Assembly (NCBI GenBank): GCA_028023455.1
Contig: JAQFVV010000022.1
Location: 6,591,100 to 6,655,099 of the forward strand
DNA from: Epiperipatus broadwayi
Taxonomy: Eukaryota; Onychophora; Udeonychophora; Euonychophora; Peripatidae
DNA: 64,000 nucleotides
Reading direction: 5' to 3'
This document shows positions 11,571 through 22,739 of the stretch, piece by piece. A program made the position numbers and the translations under genes. The notes beneath the pieces are model-generated. The model saw only the letters and a program-made list of their open reading frames with translations. It was not told where the DNA came from and made no database searches. Within the stretch, counting starts at the first letter, position 1; the number at the start of each line of letters is the position of its first letter.

Positions 11571-11754
11571 AATTAATAAATATATTTTGTTTTAAAATGT
11601 AAAAAGAGTGGACTGTCGTTATTATAAGTTAGTTTAATTTTATTAACAGATTTATAAGGAATGTCATACTTTCTTTAATGCATTACATTATTAAAGATAA
11701 AATCCATTGATTTATAGTTAATTTTTATATTAATTTTTCTTAAAAATGTTATAT

Positions 11755-11923
11755 GCAGGGTTTGAACTCAGACTTTCACATGACCACCACTCTCAGTCAT
11801 ATTGCATGTGATCAGGTGGGTCAGCAATATGAGATGGCACTGAGAGTGATGGATCGTGTGAAAGTCTGAGTTCAAACCCTGCATATATTACATATATAAA
11901 TGCAGGTTTAAGCCTGTACAATG
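11755..11923. repeat. two head-to-head SINE-like copies forming an inverted repeat
   Basis: The left copy is on minus: box-B-like GAGTTCAAACCC is the complement of 11758-11769. The right copy is on plus: GAGATGGCACTGAGAGTGAT, then GTGTGAAAGTCTGAGTTCAA with the same box B at 11868-11879, followed by a tail GCATATATTACATATATAAA and TGCAGGTTTAAGCCTGTAC. The tail recurs in inverse orientation at 50121-50163, and the box B block recurs at 24048-24072, which supports a dispersed family. Confidence 0.6.
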
Positions 11924-11944
11924 TATTAAAAATGTTATGAGAAT

Positions 11945-13965
11945 TAAAGGAGATGTTGTCCTTATGGAGGGCATATTTATGAATAAAAATTTAAATTTAA
12001 AATGATATAGATGAAAAAAGTAGCATTAAAATGAGTAGAAAATATAAACAATGAGCATTGCCAATTACTCAACAAGCTTTGTGATAAATGCTAAACCAAA
12101 GAAAGCATTTAAAATATCTCTGTCAGGAAGCCCCCCAAACCTCTGACCATGGTTTCGTGCTTTGGCACTCCTCAGAGAGACACTACATAGCTTCAGACAC
12201 TAGATCTAAAAATACCATAGTAGAAAATGTTTTAAAAAATATCTGGAAATATAAGATAAATTAATACAGTTGTATATTGCCAGACATAATTTGGTTTTAT
12301 GATACAGCAGAAGACTGTTGAATGCAAAATCCATAGATTGCTGCTCTAACTTATCATTTCCAGTATTTAAAATTGTGATCTTTTCAAGCAATAGACCATT
12401 TGATTATCATTTAATGAAGTTATAGAATTAATAATGTTTAAATTGGTAACAAAAGCAAACAATTTTAAATAGCCAACTGCAGAGTAAAAACTTCACCAAT
12501 AGCTTACTTGAGGAATAATGAAAGAGAATTATTTCTCATCCAGTTATCAATTGCTAGTTGATTAGAATTTGAGTGTTTTCTGATTTTTATTTAATCTCTA
12601 GCTGATAGCTAAATATCCATTTATTGATCAATATTGAATGTTTAGCTGGTGGTTATCTATCTGAAAATTTTTTTACATTATAAACAAATTCAAATGGATC
12701 TTGGATATATTATGTATATATGTTATTACCATAACATTAGATATCAGTTGTAATGACTGCATTCCCTAAGAATATTTAATTTTTATATGCCATTGCATAT
12801 TCTCATTGATCTTAATATTATATTAAAATTTAAAAAAAGTGTTTAATTTTGGAATTATATGCAAAATAAAAAAAAAATATTATGACTGAATTAAAGTTAT
12901 TAGCTTGGCTTAATATTTTTAATTATTATCATTTACAATTAGAAATATCAATAAATACTATCAATTTTGAATTATATTTACTTACGTTACAATAGGGAAA
13001 AGTTTTATGGCTAAATGGCTTATTATTAAGTTACGATATGGAAAAGTTTGATGGCTAAATTGCTTATTAATGAATTAATTATTTAAAATTAAACTTTGAA
13101 TACAATTTCTTTACTGATTTTAAATATTGTAAATCTGATTATCATTCATAGATGAAACCTATTTTATTAAAATTCTATCAAGCTTATATAGATAGGTATT
13201 ATTCAATATGGGCACTACTATCTGATGGGAATTTGAAGTGTTCAAAGATTTACAATTTCTGAAATAATTAGTGCAATTTTACATAAATTATTATACAATA
13301 TAATAACATTAATTCTATTAGTATTGATCTGGTTCAAAGGTGAGTAAATAAAATAGTAAAAATATAGAAAATACATTATATGATATTTCATGAACAGAAT
13401 TTGCAATACAGCTAGATAAGTTAATGTCAAAAAATAAATATTTGCTGTTGCATATATATGATTCATAAAAAAAGTTTAATGAATTAGTATTTTCAGTTAA
13501 GGAAATTCTAATTAGTTCTACAAGAGCTCTATCAATGATAATTATTTTAAAGACCTTATAACTTATTAAAAAGGTCATGCTAAATATTCATTGCATCAGT
13601 TAGTACTTCAATTTAGTTGACAAGACTTGATCAATTATGCAATTCCTTACAAAACTGTGATTATTAATATATGCAAAATTAAATCACATTCCCTCACTGA
13701 TTATTTTTTTCAAAAACTATTATACTGAAAATGATGAAAGTTTGAGCATTTATTATTACTTCACACTGAAATTCAATGGATATCAAAGATTAGATGCTTA
13801 AACTCTTTGATATTGTTGCAATTTTTGTCTTTTTTAAATACTTAGAACAAATTCAGTAATATCTTCAAAAAACTAAAGCTGATACTAAATTCAATGAAAT
13901 GAATTTATATAGCCAAAACATAATTTATAAAAGTGAAGTCCAAATGTCAACATATGACAATATGA
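11945..13965. other. no gene seen; AT-rich intergenic DNA
   Basis: Only overlapping short frames without domains (for example 13242-13578). A small GC-richer patch at 12125-12195 does not resemble a tRNA or an exon with splice sites. Confidence 0.5.
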
Positions 13966-14081
13966 ATTACACAGAGGTAAAAATCTCCAGACAGTAGCAC
14001 CACTCAGTGCAAGCCAAAGTAATCAAAGGATGCAGGAAGATTTGTGCAAAAAATCCCTATCTAGTGCATACTCATTCAATA

Positions 14082-14124
14082 TCCCCAAACTAGTTTCCAG
14101 CTTGTGGCTTTCATCAGTGAGGAA
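14082..14124 (-). ncRNA. type I hammerhead ribozyme-like motif (copy A1, complete arm)
   Basis: The minus strand reads UUCCUCA, CUGAUGA, AAGCCACAAGCUG, GAAA, then CUAG, UU and UGGGGA. The stem I strands UCCUCA and UGGGGA pair over 6 bp (one G-U). Stem II is AGC/GCU with a CACAA loop and an A-G pair next to the core. Stem III is the self-complementary ACUAGU, expected to pair between two copies. The residue at position 17 is U instead of the usual C, so cleavage would follow position 14088 on the complementary strand, if it occurs. Confidence 0.6.
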
Positions 14125-14153
14125 CATCCTAAGTGCAGTGCTCTCAGATCCAA

Positions 14154-14185
14154 GGTTCCTCACTGACGAAAACTAGTCTGGGGAT
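14154..14185 (+). ncRNA. hammerhead-like motif lacking stem II (copy A1, second arm)
   Basis: GUUCCUCA, CUGACGA, AAACUAGUC, UGGGGAU: stem I, box 1, ACUAGU and the GUC triplet are kept, but the 13 or so bases of stem II and the GA of the GAAA box are deleted compared with the other arm. It is predicted to be non-functional. Confidence 0.55.
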
Positions 14186-14256
14186 ATTGAATAGTAAGCA
14201 CTAGATAAAGATTTTATGCACAAACCTTCCTGTATCCATTGATTACTGTGGTTTGC

Positions 14257-14498
14257 ATTGAGTGGCATTATTATATGGAGAGTTTTGCCTCTGTATAAAC
14301 AGCTTATGTACGCATAAAGAATGGCAATCATGTGATATTAGTGGACAATATGAATTATGTTTCCAAATTTGTTGGAAATTGAGTGGCATTACTATATGGA
14401 GAGTTTTGCCTCTGTATAAACAGCTTATGTACACATAAAGAATGGCAATCATGTGATATTAGTGGACAATATGAATTATGTTTCCAAATTTGTTGGAA
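14257..14498 (+). repeat. tandem duplication, two 121-bp units
   Basis: Unit 1 (14257-14377) and unit 2 (14378-14498) are almost identical, from ATTGAGTGGCATTA(T/C)TATA to TTCCAAATTTGTTGGAA. The few differences include GTACGCA against GTACACA. The unit includes the outer end of family A, so the duplication happened after the insertion. Confidence 0.9.
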
Positions 14499-14514
14499 AT
14501 AAAAAATGATTTTT

Positions 14515-16535
14515 GTGAATCAGTTACAAAAACTGCATTAAGATATGATGGAAAGGTTTGATCACTTCAATTTAAAGCTCCAGAGTGGATAATAAATCCA
14601 TATATAATAATGATGAATATTTTGTAAAAGGACTTGTTAAACTACAAAGTTATATTGAATTGAAATCAAATTTTAATAATTTTTATTATGAGTTTTGATT
14701 ACAAAAGTAAATTTCAGAATATTAATCTACATTGAAGATTATTGTTAAAAAATGTCACCATGATATCACAAATGTTAACCAAACAAAGAAATCATATGCA
14801 AATTATTAGGTGGAAATTTATTACTTCAGCTTTTGGATATTGAACCTGATTTTTACAAATTAGTAATTATTTACCAACTTTGCATTTAATGTTATAAATG
14901 ATATAAAGAGAAAAATCATTATACCAAAACAATTAATTATGTTCTTAAGTTATGCATTCAACCTTCTTTTAATTTTTTAGAGTTAATTAATTCATTTATT
15001 CAAGTATTATTTAAATATGTTAGATTGTATTGTGTATATTTCCATGTAATAAAAAGTTTTTCAATAATTTTATTCAAAAATTATTTTTATTTAATGCTTA
15101 ATTTCTTTTCAATTTTATATTGGAAGTAATTTTTATTATTGATTAATAACACAATATTTTTTCTAAATTATTTTTTTTAAACCTCAAAAACATAGACATT
15201 TTTAGCCCAAAATCATTTCTGGGCATATTTCATCAAATGGCACTGTGGGATTAACAGGTTATATATTAAAAACGGAGGTATTGCAAAGACTTTGGGATAA
15301 AAAGAGGGCTTGAAAATTACTGCTTTATATGAAGGAATAGAAAATATATCTGTTCATTCATCTTTTTAGTTGCTTTATTATCTAATGTTCCATTCCCATA
15401 TATTGAAGGATTACACTTTTTTAACATTATCACTTAATAAAATTTTATATATATGATAAAATACTATTGTTAATAATAAAACAATTCATGGATTTTTAGC
15501 CGATTAATATTAAATAAGTTATGCAAGTAAAGAATATATATATATTAATTTCAGTAATGAATATTAAGTTTTAAATTCTCAATATTTAAATCAGGTGATG
15601 CTCATGATTTGCAAAGTAATAACATTCTTGTTTTTTGAGCCAATATTTGAGTATGTTGTTATGAAACTTTATTGTCTTTAAAATATGGAATAATCTTGGA
15701 CTAAAAAGTTCAAATAGTTAAGCTGTTATTCATCTATGCAGGACGAGTAAAACAGAAACACCATAGTATGACTATCCACACCATGAGAGAAGAGCTTAGC
15801 TGATAAGTATTTCTTTTTGATGATGTTTTTGAAACAGCACATTCATGGTAAATATTTTACTTGTGAAGTAGATATTAATCATTGTAATTTGCTGTTTGAT
15901 TACAAATTTCATAATGCATGCTAATCTTTCTCAGTAAATAAACATTCTAAACATTTGGTTGTAGCTTATATTGCTGCCAATATTTTTGAAATTATTGATC
16001 TTGAGACATTAGATAATCCACAGCAGGTTAATCAAATACAAACAATTTAATTTCTTTTAAACTGCCAGGTCCTACCATTTCTTTTCATAGATTTATGAAT
16101 CTGAAACCAAGTTTCCATAGAAACTTTAGAAGAAAAAAAAACCCATTGTTTTATGACAGAATATGAAGTATGCATCATCAATATTGCTTTGTTTTTTTAC
16201 TTCACTTGAAAACATTTGTTACATTGTTTAGTAATATGTATTGTCTCTTCCATTTACATTTGTTAATAGACTTAAGCAGATAAACTCAGCTAGTCTAATT
16301 GATTATTATATGAAGAATGATCTAAAAAATTGAATGAAAAATTATACTTTGTCCTAATTTAATAATAATTGTAAAAAGTGATTCATCCAATAAATCGGTG
16401 ATTTAGACTAATTAAACTCCATACTTCTTTAGTGGACAAATAAACTCTTGGAAGATATGTATACTACCTGAATTAAGATAATTAACTACATCAATTAAAT
16501 GTAAATGGAACACTTTTAATAATAATAATAAAGAC
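14515..16535. other. no gene seen; AT-rich intergenic DNA
   Basis: Nothing recognisable on either strand. A segment at 15200-15310 is somewhat less AT-rich but has no coding or RNA signature. Confidence 0.5.
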
Positions 16536-16539
16536 AACA

Positions 16540-16960
16540 TTAAAAATATATCCAAATGTTTGGTAAAAAGGGTATTTAATAAATATATTTTTTTACCACT
16601 GCTTTGTTAGAGATCTGAAATTTGGATGCTAACAATACAGACTTAGGACAGAAGTATGAAATATGGACTGTATATTAGTGACAAAGAGAAATTGAAAGAA
16701 TAAGAGAATAAACATGTATCATTGAAATAGTTAAGAACCTGAAATGGAACTGGCTGGATACATTGCTAAAAAAAAAAGACGATAAGATTTGTCGAATTAA
16801 ATTGGATCTTAAAAGATTGTAAAAAATTTAGGCAGAGACTATATAGGAGATAGATAAATAAAAACGTATGATGAAGTGATGTGAAGAAAGAAGTTATGGA
16901 AAGAAAAACTGGATTAAAATTTAAATGATCATTGATAATAGTTGAAAATAATTACGTGAG
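16540..16960 (+). mobile_element. degenerate RTE LINE 3'-end fragment
   Basis: Aligns by eye with the last 420 bases of copies 1 and 2: GGTATTTAATAAAT for the RKVFNK block, GATCTGAAATTTGGATG for YGYETWTL, GAAATGGAACTGGCTGGATA for KWSWAGH, then GGCAGAGACTATATAGGAGA and ATCATTGATAATAGTTGA at the 3' end. Many substitutions, so it is an old copy. Confidence 0.65.
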
Positions 16961-16964
16961 TGTA

Positions 16965-19900
16965 CAATATATATTTTGTAAATGTTTCTATTATGTAAAT
17001 TATTATTAGGAGCCATCAATTTGACGCTGATTCCTAACAATCTTATGAAAAAGTATTCTACCTGCTAGTAACGTCTTCAATATATTATATAAATATAATT
17101 TATGATTATTTTATCCAATACTCTTTGAAATGTTTTGTTGTTGATAAACTGTAACCAGCTATCATATCAACATTTCTATTGCTTAATAAGAATTTAAAAA
17201 AAAATGCACAAAGCAAATAGATAACTATCTTCTTTATGAAAGTTTGTTAGTAGACAAAAAGTGAAACTCAATATATTATATGGGGGGGGGGGGTTCTTTT
17301 AAACAACCTGCTGTAGGAGAAAGTCCTACCCCATACCCCTGCCCATTGATAGTGAAGAAGACAATATTCATCAGATTAATTCAATGCCAAGTAAGTAAAT
17401 TGATGGGTTTTTCTCCTCAAAAGACCTTTTAGTTAAGAATAACTAGAATCCATTTAAAAATCTAAAATTAGATGCATTGCTAGAATGGCTATCTGAAAGA
17501 TAAAAAATACATAAACTTGTTTGGAAGATGTAAAGCACAGCAAATATAATTGAATGCACTAAATATCATACCATGAGACTATCATTTCAATAAAGTTAAA
17601 TCAAATAAAAAAAGGTTTTACATCTTAGATGTTTAATTTTGTCTTTTTTATTTTCTATATGTAACACAAACTAATGCTAAAGTGTTATTAATCATAATAA
17701 AAAATATTTATATTCTTTGTCCAAATGAAAATTAAAGTAATATAACAAATTTAAGCGTGGTAACATATTAAAACTGTATGTTTTAGCTTTCCACCCCCAA
17801 AACATAATGTACTTTTTAGAAAATTGCAGAACTGTACATCATAAATTTGAACAAATTCTGATGTTTGAAGTTTCGTTATACAATTATATGATAAAATATA
17901 TATCTTGAGCTAATAATGAATTCCCAAAAACTTGATTAGCATCTTTATAAATATCCAAATAGTACTTCCAGTTTTTATAATAAAACTGGCAGTACGCTTA
18001 AATCTTTAGCCATTTGTCGGTTTTAGAAATTTCACGATGATGCAAATATATATTTTGTCTCTACGCAAATAAAAAAAAAAACTTTAAGGAAACGCGAAAT
18101 AACTGATGTCATTAATGTACGCCAACAGTTATTTTTTTCATAAACTACGTACAGTAATGAAAAATGGAAAAATACAGTTTCTAGATTAGTGATTGGTGGC
18201 GCTAATTTAAAAATGGCTGTCACAAATATCTTTAAATAGAAAGCTTAATCATTCATAAAAACGTCAATTTTTTTTTTTAAATCAATATTTATACGACTAT
18301 TATTTAAATTGATTTTATTAAGTTAGAAAATAATATGAAAAATGATTGCTTCATTAAAATGTTATATATTGGGGGAGGAGGGAGGGACTTACTGCCATAT
18401 TTTTTTTTAATGTATTGGCTGGCAATAATTAACGTCTTTTAAAAATATAATTATTTCTATAATTAAATAATATATTATGAATTTATTATAAATGGAGATC
18501 TTATACCCTGCATATGCCTGGAATAATATCAAGTGTTTTTTTAAATACAACATTTTCCGCACGAGATAGATAAAATTGTCACACGTATACAAAATGTTTG
18601 TAGCTTTAATTTGTATTAATAATGACTTAATATTTTCTATTGCATGACCAATCATACTTTTATCTAGTAACTTGTGATTCACATAGGAAAATTAGTAAAG
18701 GCTGGTTCAGCTTTAGAATTTTTAACCTCTACGCAAAAAAAGGCCTTTTAAATATATTTTTGATGTTATAAATTGCTTTGGTTTGCTTTATGATAGCTAC
18801 ACCACTGGAGAAATCCTATTAATGGCTCCAGTATTTGGTATATTGTAATATTCATAGAATTTTTTTATTCTGAGGTTCAAACTTCAAGACTTGAGAAATC
18901 TTTACAGTAGTTACTTGTAAATGATTGTGATCATTCCAAGAAAAAGGCAATTTCTAGACGAGTTTTGTGATGACTATTTAAGTGAAACACAAGTCAATCC
19001 ACATATAGAACATAGTGGGCATTTGTTCTATTTATTTGATATTTTGCAATACTCTCTCGAACTTCTATTGGAAAATTTTTTTTCTGAAATACTTCAATGT
19101 ATAATATTCCCAGCCATATTTTCCTAATGAAAATAATCAACATTGCACTTCTGCAGAATGTCTTTGAGATAATTCTTGTAATATAAACAAAGTTTATCTC
19201 TCCCATGAAAAATATTCTCAAGTTCATCTCTCTTTTAGAAAGCCCTATATTATGTCCAATTCAACAATATAGTTTTACAATAGTGACCTCTATAGCATCA
19301 CATTCAGAAAGTTGATATTGCCATTATTATTTTTTAATTTTGTGAAGCATTTTTAAATGAAACTTCTTTTTACTCTCATACAATAAATTAAATAAAATAA
19401 CAGCTCTCTATATAACTAATTTAATTACTGTAGTTGTTTCCCTGTGATAAAATATCTTTTAACTTGTTAAAAATAATAGTAGCCGACTGGAATCTGTGTT
19501 GCACCTCAACATTTAAGTCCACCTCTCTATAAAACTATTAAAATTGGTTTACATTCTCAAGTTGACAATGATCCAAGCTAAAGTTATTGATTTTTTATTC
19601 ATCAATGGCTAATAAAGAATTTGAGTTTTTTTGACAATTATTAAACAATATATATTGCATTCAAAAAATTAAATACATTCTGTAAATCAACTTTTGAACT
19701 GGAAAAAATAAATTTACTACAAATCAATCCAATATTTTTGAGCAATTAAAAGTTCCATCATCAAATGTGTATTGCTCCTTGATCTATTTCTCTAAAACAT
19801 CAATAAATAGTTTCAAAGATTATTGTCATAAAAATCAAAAACAGTATTGGAGCAAGACTTTAACATGAATTTTCATTATGTCTCAAATTTTCCATTTATA

Positions 19901-20010
19901 ATAATAACACTTCTTAATATGAATAATCATTAATGGACACAACTAATTTCAAATGATTGCCATAGACCTATTTAATTAATTGAATCAAATGTCTTGACCA
20001 AATCAATAAC
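16965..20010. other. no gene seen; AT-rich intergenic DNA
   Basis: Contains a 12-G run at about 17282-17293. The stretch 17990-18240 has several CpGs and a CCAAT complement but no supported exon. Overlapping frames at 18407-18682 and 18921-19227 show no domain. Confidence 0.45.
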
Positions 20011-20014
20011 ATAC

Positions 20015-20262
20015 ATAAAAAATATTTTATAATAAATGCTTTTATTTATTGTGCACTACAAATCCAAAAATTATTTTCTTCAACCACAATTGGAGGTTTT
20101 TATATATAACAAGTGTGGGGTAGTGATTGAATTAATTAAGTTTCGAACACCCTACACTTTTATTTCATGTTAAATATAAAAACCCCAATTGTAGTTAAAG
20201 AAAATATTTTTGGCTTTTTAGTGCACAGTAAATAGAAGCATTTATTATAAAATATATATATT
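20015..20262. mobile_element. foldback MITE family B, copy 1
   Basis: Inverted arms of about 100 bp: ATAAAAAATATTTTATAATA at the left end and its near complement at the right end, then AATGCTTTTATTTATTGTGC / GCACAGTAAATAGAAGCATT and ACCACAATTGGAGGTTTTTA / TAAAAACCCCAATTGTAGTT. The loop is about 55 bp. A second copy with the same arms is at 38270-38562. TA dinucleotides at the ends would fit a Tc1/mariner-type MITE, but the exact ends are uncertain. Confidence 0.75.
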
Positions 20263-20269
20263 AATTTTA

Positions 20270-22240
20270 ACCTTTTAGTATTGAAATTTTTATAATTATT
20301 TCAATTTTAATTAAAACAAAGAATTTGAAAGAAAATTGTATATCAGAAATCAATTTCTAGTTCCATATGGCTTACTTGGTGTTGTATTATATCTGGTAAT
20401 AAGAAATACAATGTCCTTAAAAAAAAAAAATTGAGAATAATTTTATGTAAGTAAATGCTCTCAAATTATTACCTAAAAAAATTTAGTAAAATATTTTGAT
20501 GAGTTACACGTTATGTCAACATTAATTTACAATGTTATTAATATCCAAAGCAAGCTTATCCTTTGATGTAGTTATATGTAAAGTGTATAAATTATAAATA
20601 AAATACACTTCCATCTAAATATTATTTTCTTCAAGTTCAAATCATTTTTCATCTGCCTTGAAGCACCACTTGGTTTGTCTATTTTCTTATAGTTTATCAA
20701 ATGTGTAACATAAATTTATTATTTTATATATGTGTCAATAGTTATGTAATTTGTTATTAATAAAGTTTATTCCTATATTATTTTATGAAACATTTTGACA
20801 AAAGAATCTTTCATAATTACCATAAACATTTTATTTTTTAAAACATAGGATGCTCTTATGTGGATCACTAAAAGCTTACTGAATATGGTTTCAACATGCT
20901 TGAAATTTGGTCTGGCAACAGCCATGGATTATAGAAAACACTTGATAACCTTGGAATATTTATCATATTACAATGACATTTATTTCTAACATATAGAAAA
21001 TTTAAAAGAAATCCATTTGATAGAAATATATTAAACTTCAATTTCATATTTTATCCCAAACAGTTACTAATTTAAATAAAAGCTTTTTAAAAGTACATAA
21101 TATGAAAATCACTCTTTTGTGTTTGTACTTTTCTTGCATTTGCTTGGCAACAAAAACCATATCAACAGTATTTCTTGATTTTCTAATAAAACACATTGTT
21201 TCTAGTAATTATTCATTTAGAATTGGAAGTGATCTTTAATACTGCAACTGTATCTATTTTTTTTTGTTATTTTTAAAATTTTGAAGTACTCTATCTAGCA
21301 TTATCATTTATTGATACATAAGGAAATTTAAAAATAGTATTTGAAAAAAGTAAACCAAAGAAATAGATAAAAGTAAAAACGTTATTTATAAAAATAAACA
21401 TAGTGTTCTGGTGCTCAGAAATGGATTGATTCTATTCACTTTAATAGGTCAGCTTCTTTGCTTTACTTAACGGAATCCTGTTATTACACTCTATATTAAC
21501 ATAGTTTATTTCTTTATCTATTTCTTAGTTTTTTTTTAAATTTCCTTTATAATCTAAATTATTCAATGAGAATTTTTTTTTCACTTTTTAATTTCAATAA
21601 AATATTTATTTCCTACATTAAATTACATGGTTGGTTGCTCAGAAGTGAAAGTTCAGCTTCAAATCAGAATCTTTAATTCTCAAATGTCTTTCTATTACTC
21701 CAAAGGGCACCGATATACATTTAATAATGTTATAATTATCTCTTCACCGTGTTCTCATTATTTCACTGGCTTTCCAATTGTTCTTGTTTCTGCTACATAA
21801 AATGTCATTCTCAAGACAAACATTAATCCAAAAAGATTTCTAATTCAGATTATGTAATGACTACTTACTTCTCATGCTGTATTTTTTTTTTTAAATAAAA
21901 AAAATTATTGCTTTATATATTTATAAAAAATGGAGGATATTTAAGAAATTAATATTAATCTTTATATAATGAATATTATTTTGAAAAGAACTGTGTTCAA
22001 AGATAACTTAAGTAGTATTTTTTTTGTATTAGAACATTAATTTGAACTTCTAATGGACATGTGACACTTCAATCATATTTCACTGCATATTCTAATTTTT
22101 TATTGAACAAAGCTATCATTATTTTTACTAAAGCCATAGTCATTATTATATTGAACTTATCATTAAAGACAATACAGCATGCAAATATTTTGAAGTAAAG
22201 TTTTATGTACATAATGATCTTAATATTTTTCATGAACTGT
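20270..22240. other. no gene seen; AT-rich intergenic DNA
   Basis: No frame with recognisable content on either strand. Confidence 0.5.
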
Positions 22241-22364
22241 CCATATGATGCTCAGCATATATATTATGCTGAAAGAATTGTGTAGACAGAAGTGTTTTAG
22301 CTATTTCCCCAATTTTTTTATATCACATGATCACTATTTTCTATGCTTATACAAGCTGTTATTA

Positions 22365-22733
22365 GCAGTACAAACTCTCCATACAGTAGTATTACCCAAT
22401 GCAAGCCTTACTATAGATGTTGAACTGGGTTCCGATCTATATGACTGTACAGGCAAATAAGCTTGAATTGAAAACAATGTGTTTTCATCTTGAGCTTCAT
22501 CTTTATAGTTAACTAAATAAGGAAAAGGTGGTTGCTGAAGGATAGCATTAGATCCTTAGATCTAGGTGCAGTGCTCTCAGATCTAAAACTCCTCACTGGT
22601 GAAAGCCACAAGTTAGAAACTAGTCCGGATATTGGATGAATAGTCACTAGATGGTGATTTTATGCACAAACCTTCCTGTATCCATGGATTACTAAGGCTT
22701 GCACTGGGTGATCTACTGTATGGAGAGTTTGAT
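22365..22733 (+). mobile_element. hammerhead-bearing repeat family A, copy A2, with terminal inverted repeats
   Basis: The left end AAACTCTCCATACAGTAGTA..ACCCAATGCAAGCC and the right end GGCTTGCACTGGGTGATCTA..TGTATGGAGAGTTT are inverted repeats of about 36 bp, giving an element of about 370 bp. Inside are GGCAAATAAGCTTGAATTGA, AGGTGCAGTGCTCTCAGATC, the hammerhead-like motif and GATTTTATGCACAAACCTTC. No coding capacity is seen. Confidence 0.7.
22589..22632 (+). ncRNA. type I hammerhead ribozyme-like motif (copy A2)
   Basis: CUCCUCA, box CUGGUGA (A6 changed to G from CUGAUGA), AAGCCACAAGUUA, GAAA, ACUAGU with C17 (GUC), then CGGAUAU. The second stem I strand has lost G residues compared with copy A1, so stem I is short. 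The motif is clear by homology but this copy is probably weak or inactive. Confidence 0.5.
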
Positions 22734-22739
22734 ACTCAA

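Larger units (their letters stand above)
11123..11618. repeat. long palindrome (~500 bp) with hammerhead-like cores in both arms
   Basis: The left arm starts near CCACTCTTTTTACA and the right arm ends near TGTAAAAAGAGTGG. Inside, both arms carry ATTTTACAGTTTCGACTGTT or its complement, AGATC, long A/T stretches and AACATTTTATTTATAAA, meeting at a centre near 11365. The arms are about 85-90% alike by eye. The GAAACTGTAAAATTAATAAA end resembles 3' regions of Penelope-like and related elements. It is probably two head-to-head copies of one element end, or a foldback element. Confidence 0.75.
13978..14300. repeat. hammerhead-bearing repeat family A, foldback copy A1
   Basis: The two arms, about 13978-14124 (minus orientation) and 14154-14300 (plus), are inverted repeats of each other. 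Shared blocks, outside to centre: AAACTCTCCATA/TATGGAGAGTTT-type ends, CACTCAGTGCAAGCC, GGATGCAGGAAG, GATTTTTTGCACAAA, ATCTAGTGCATACT, ATATCCCCAAACTAGTTT. The outer ends match the terminal blocks of copy A2. Confidence 0.75.

Noticed and set aside
18032-18240. CpG-containing stretch with a CCAAT complement as a promoter
   Set aside because: No downstream exon with splice sites or initiator could be supported.
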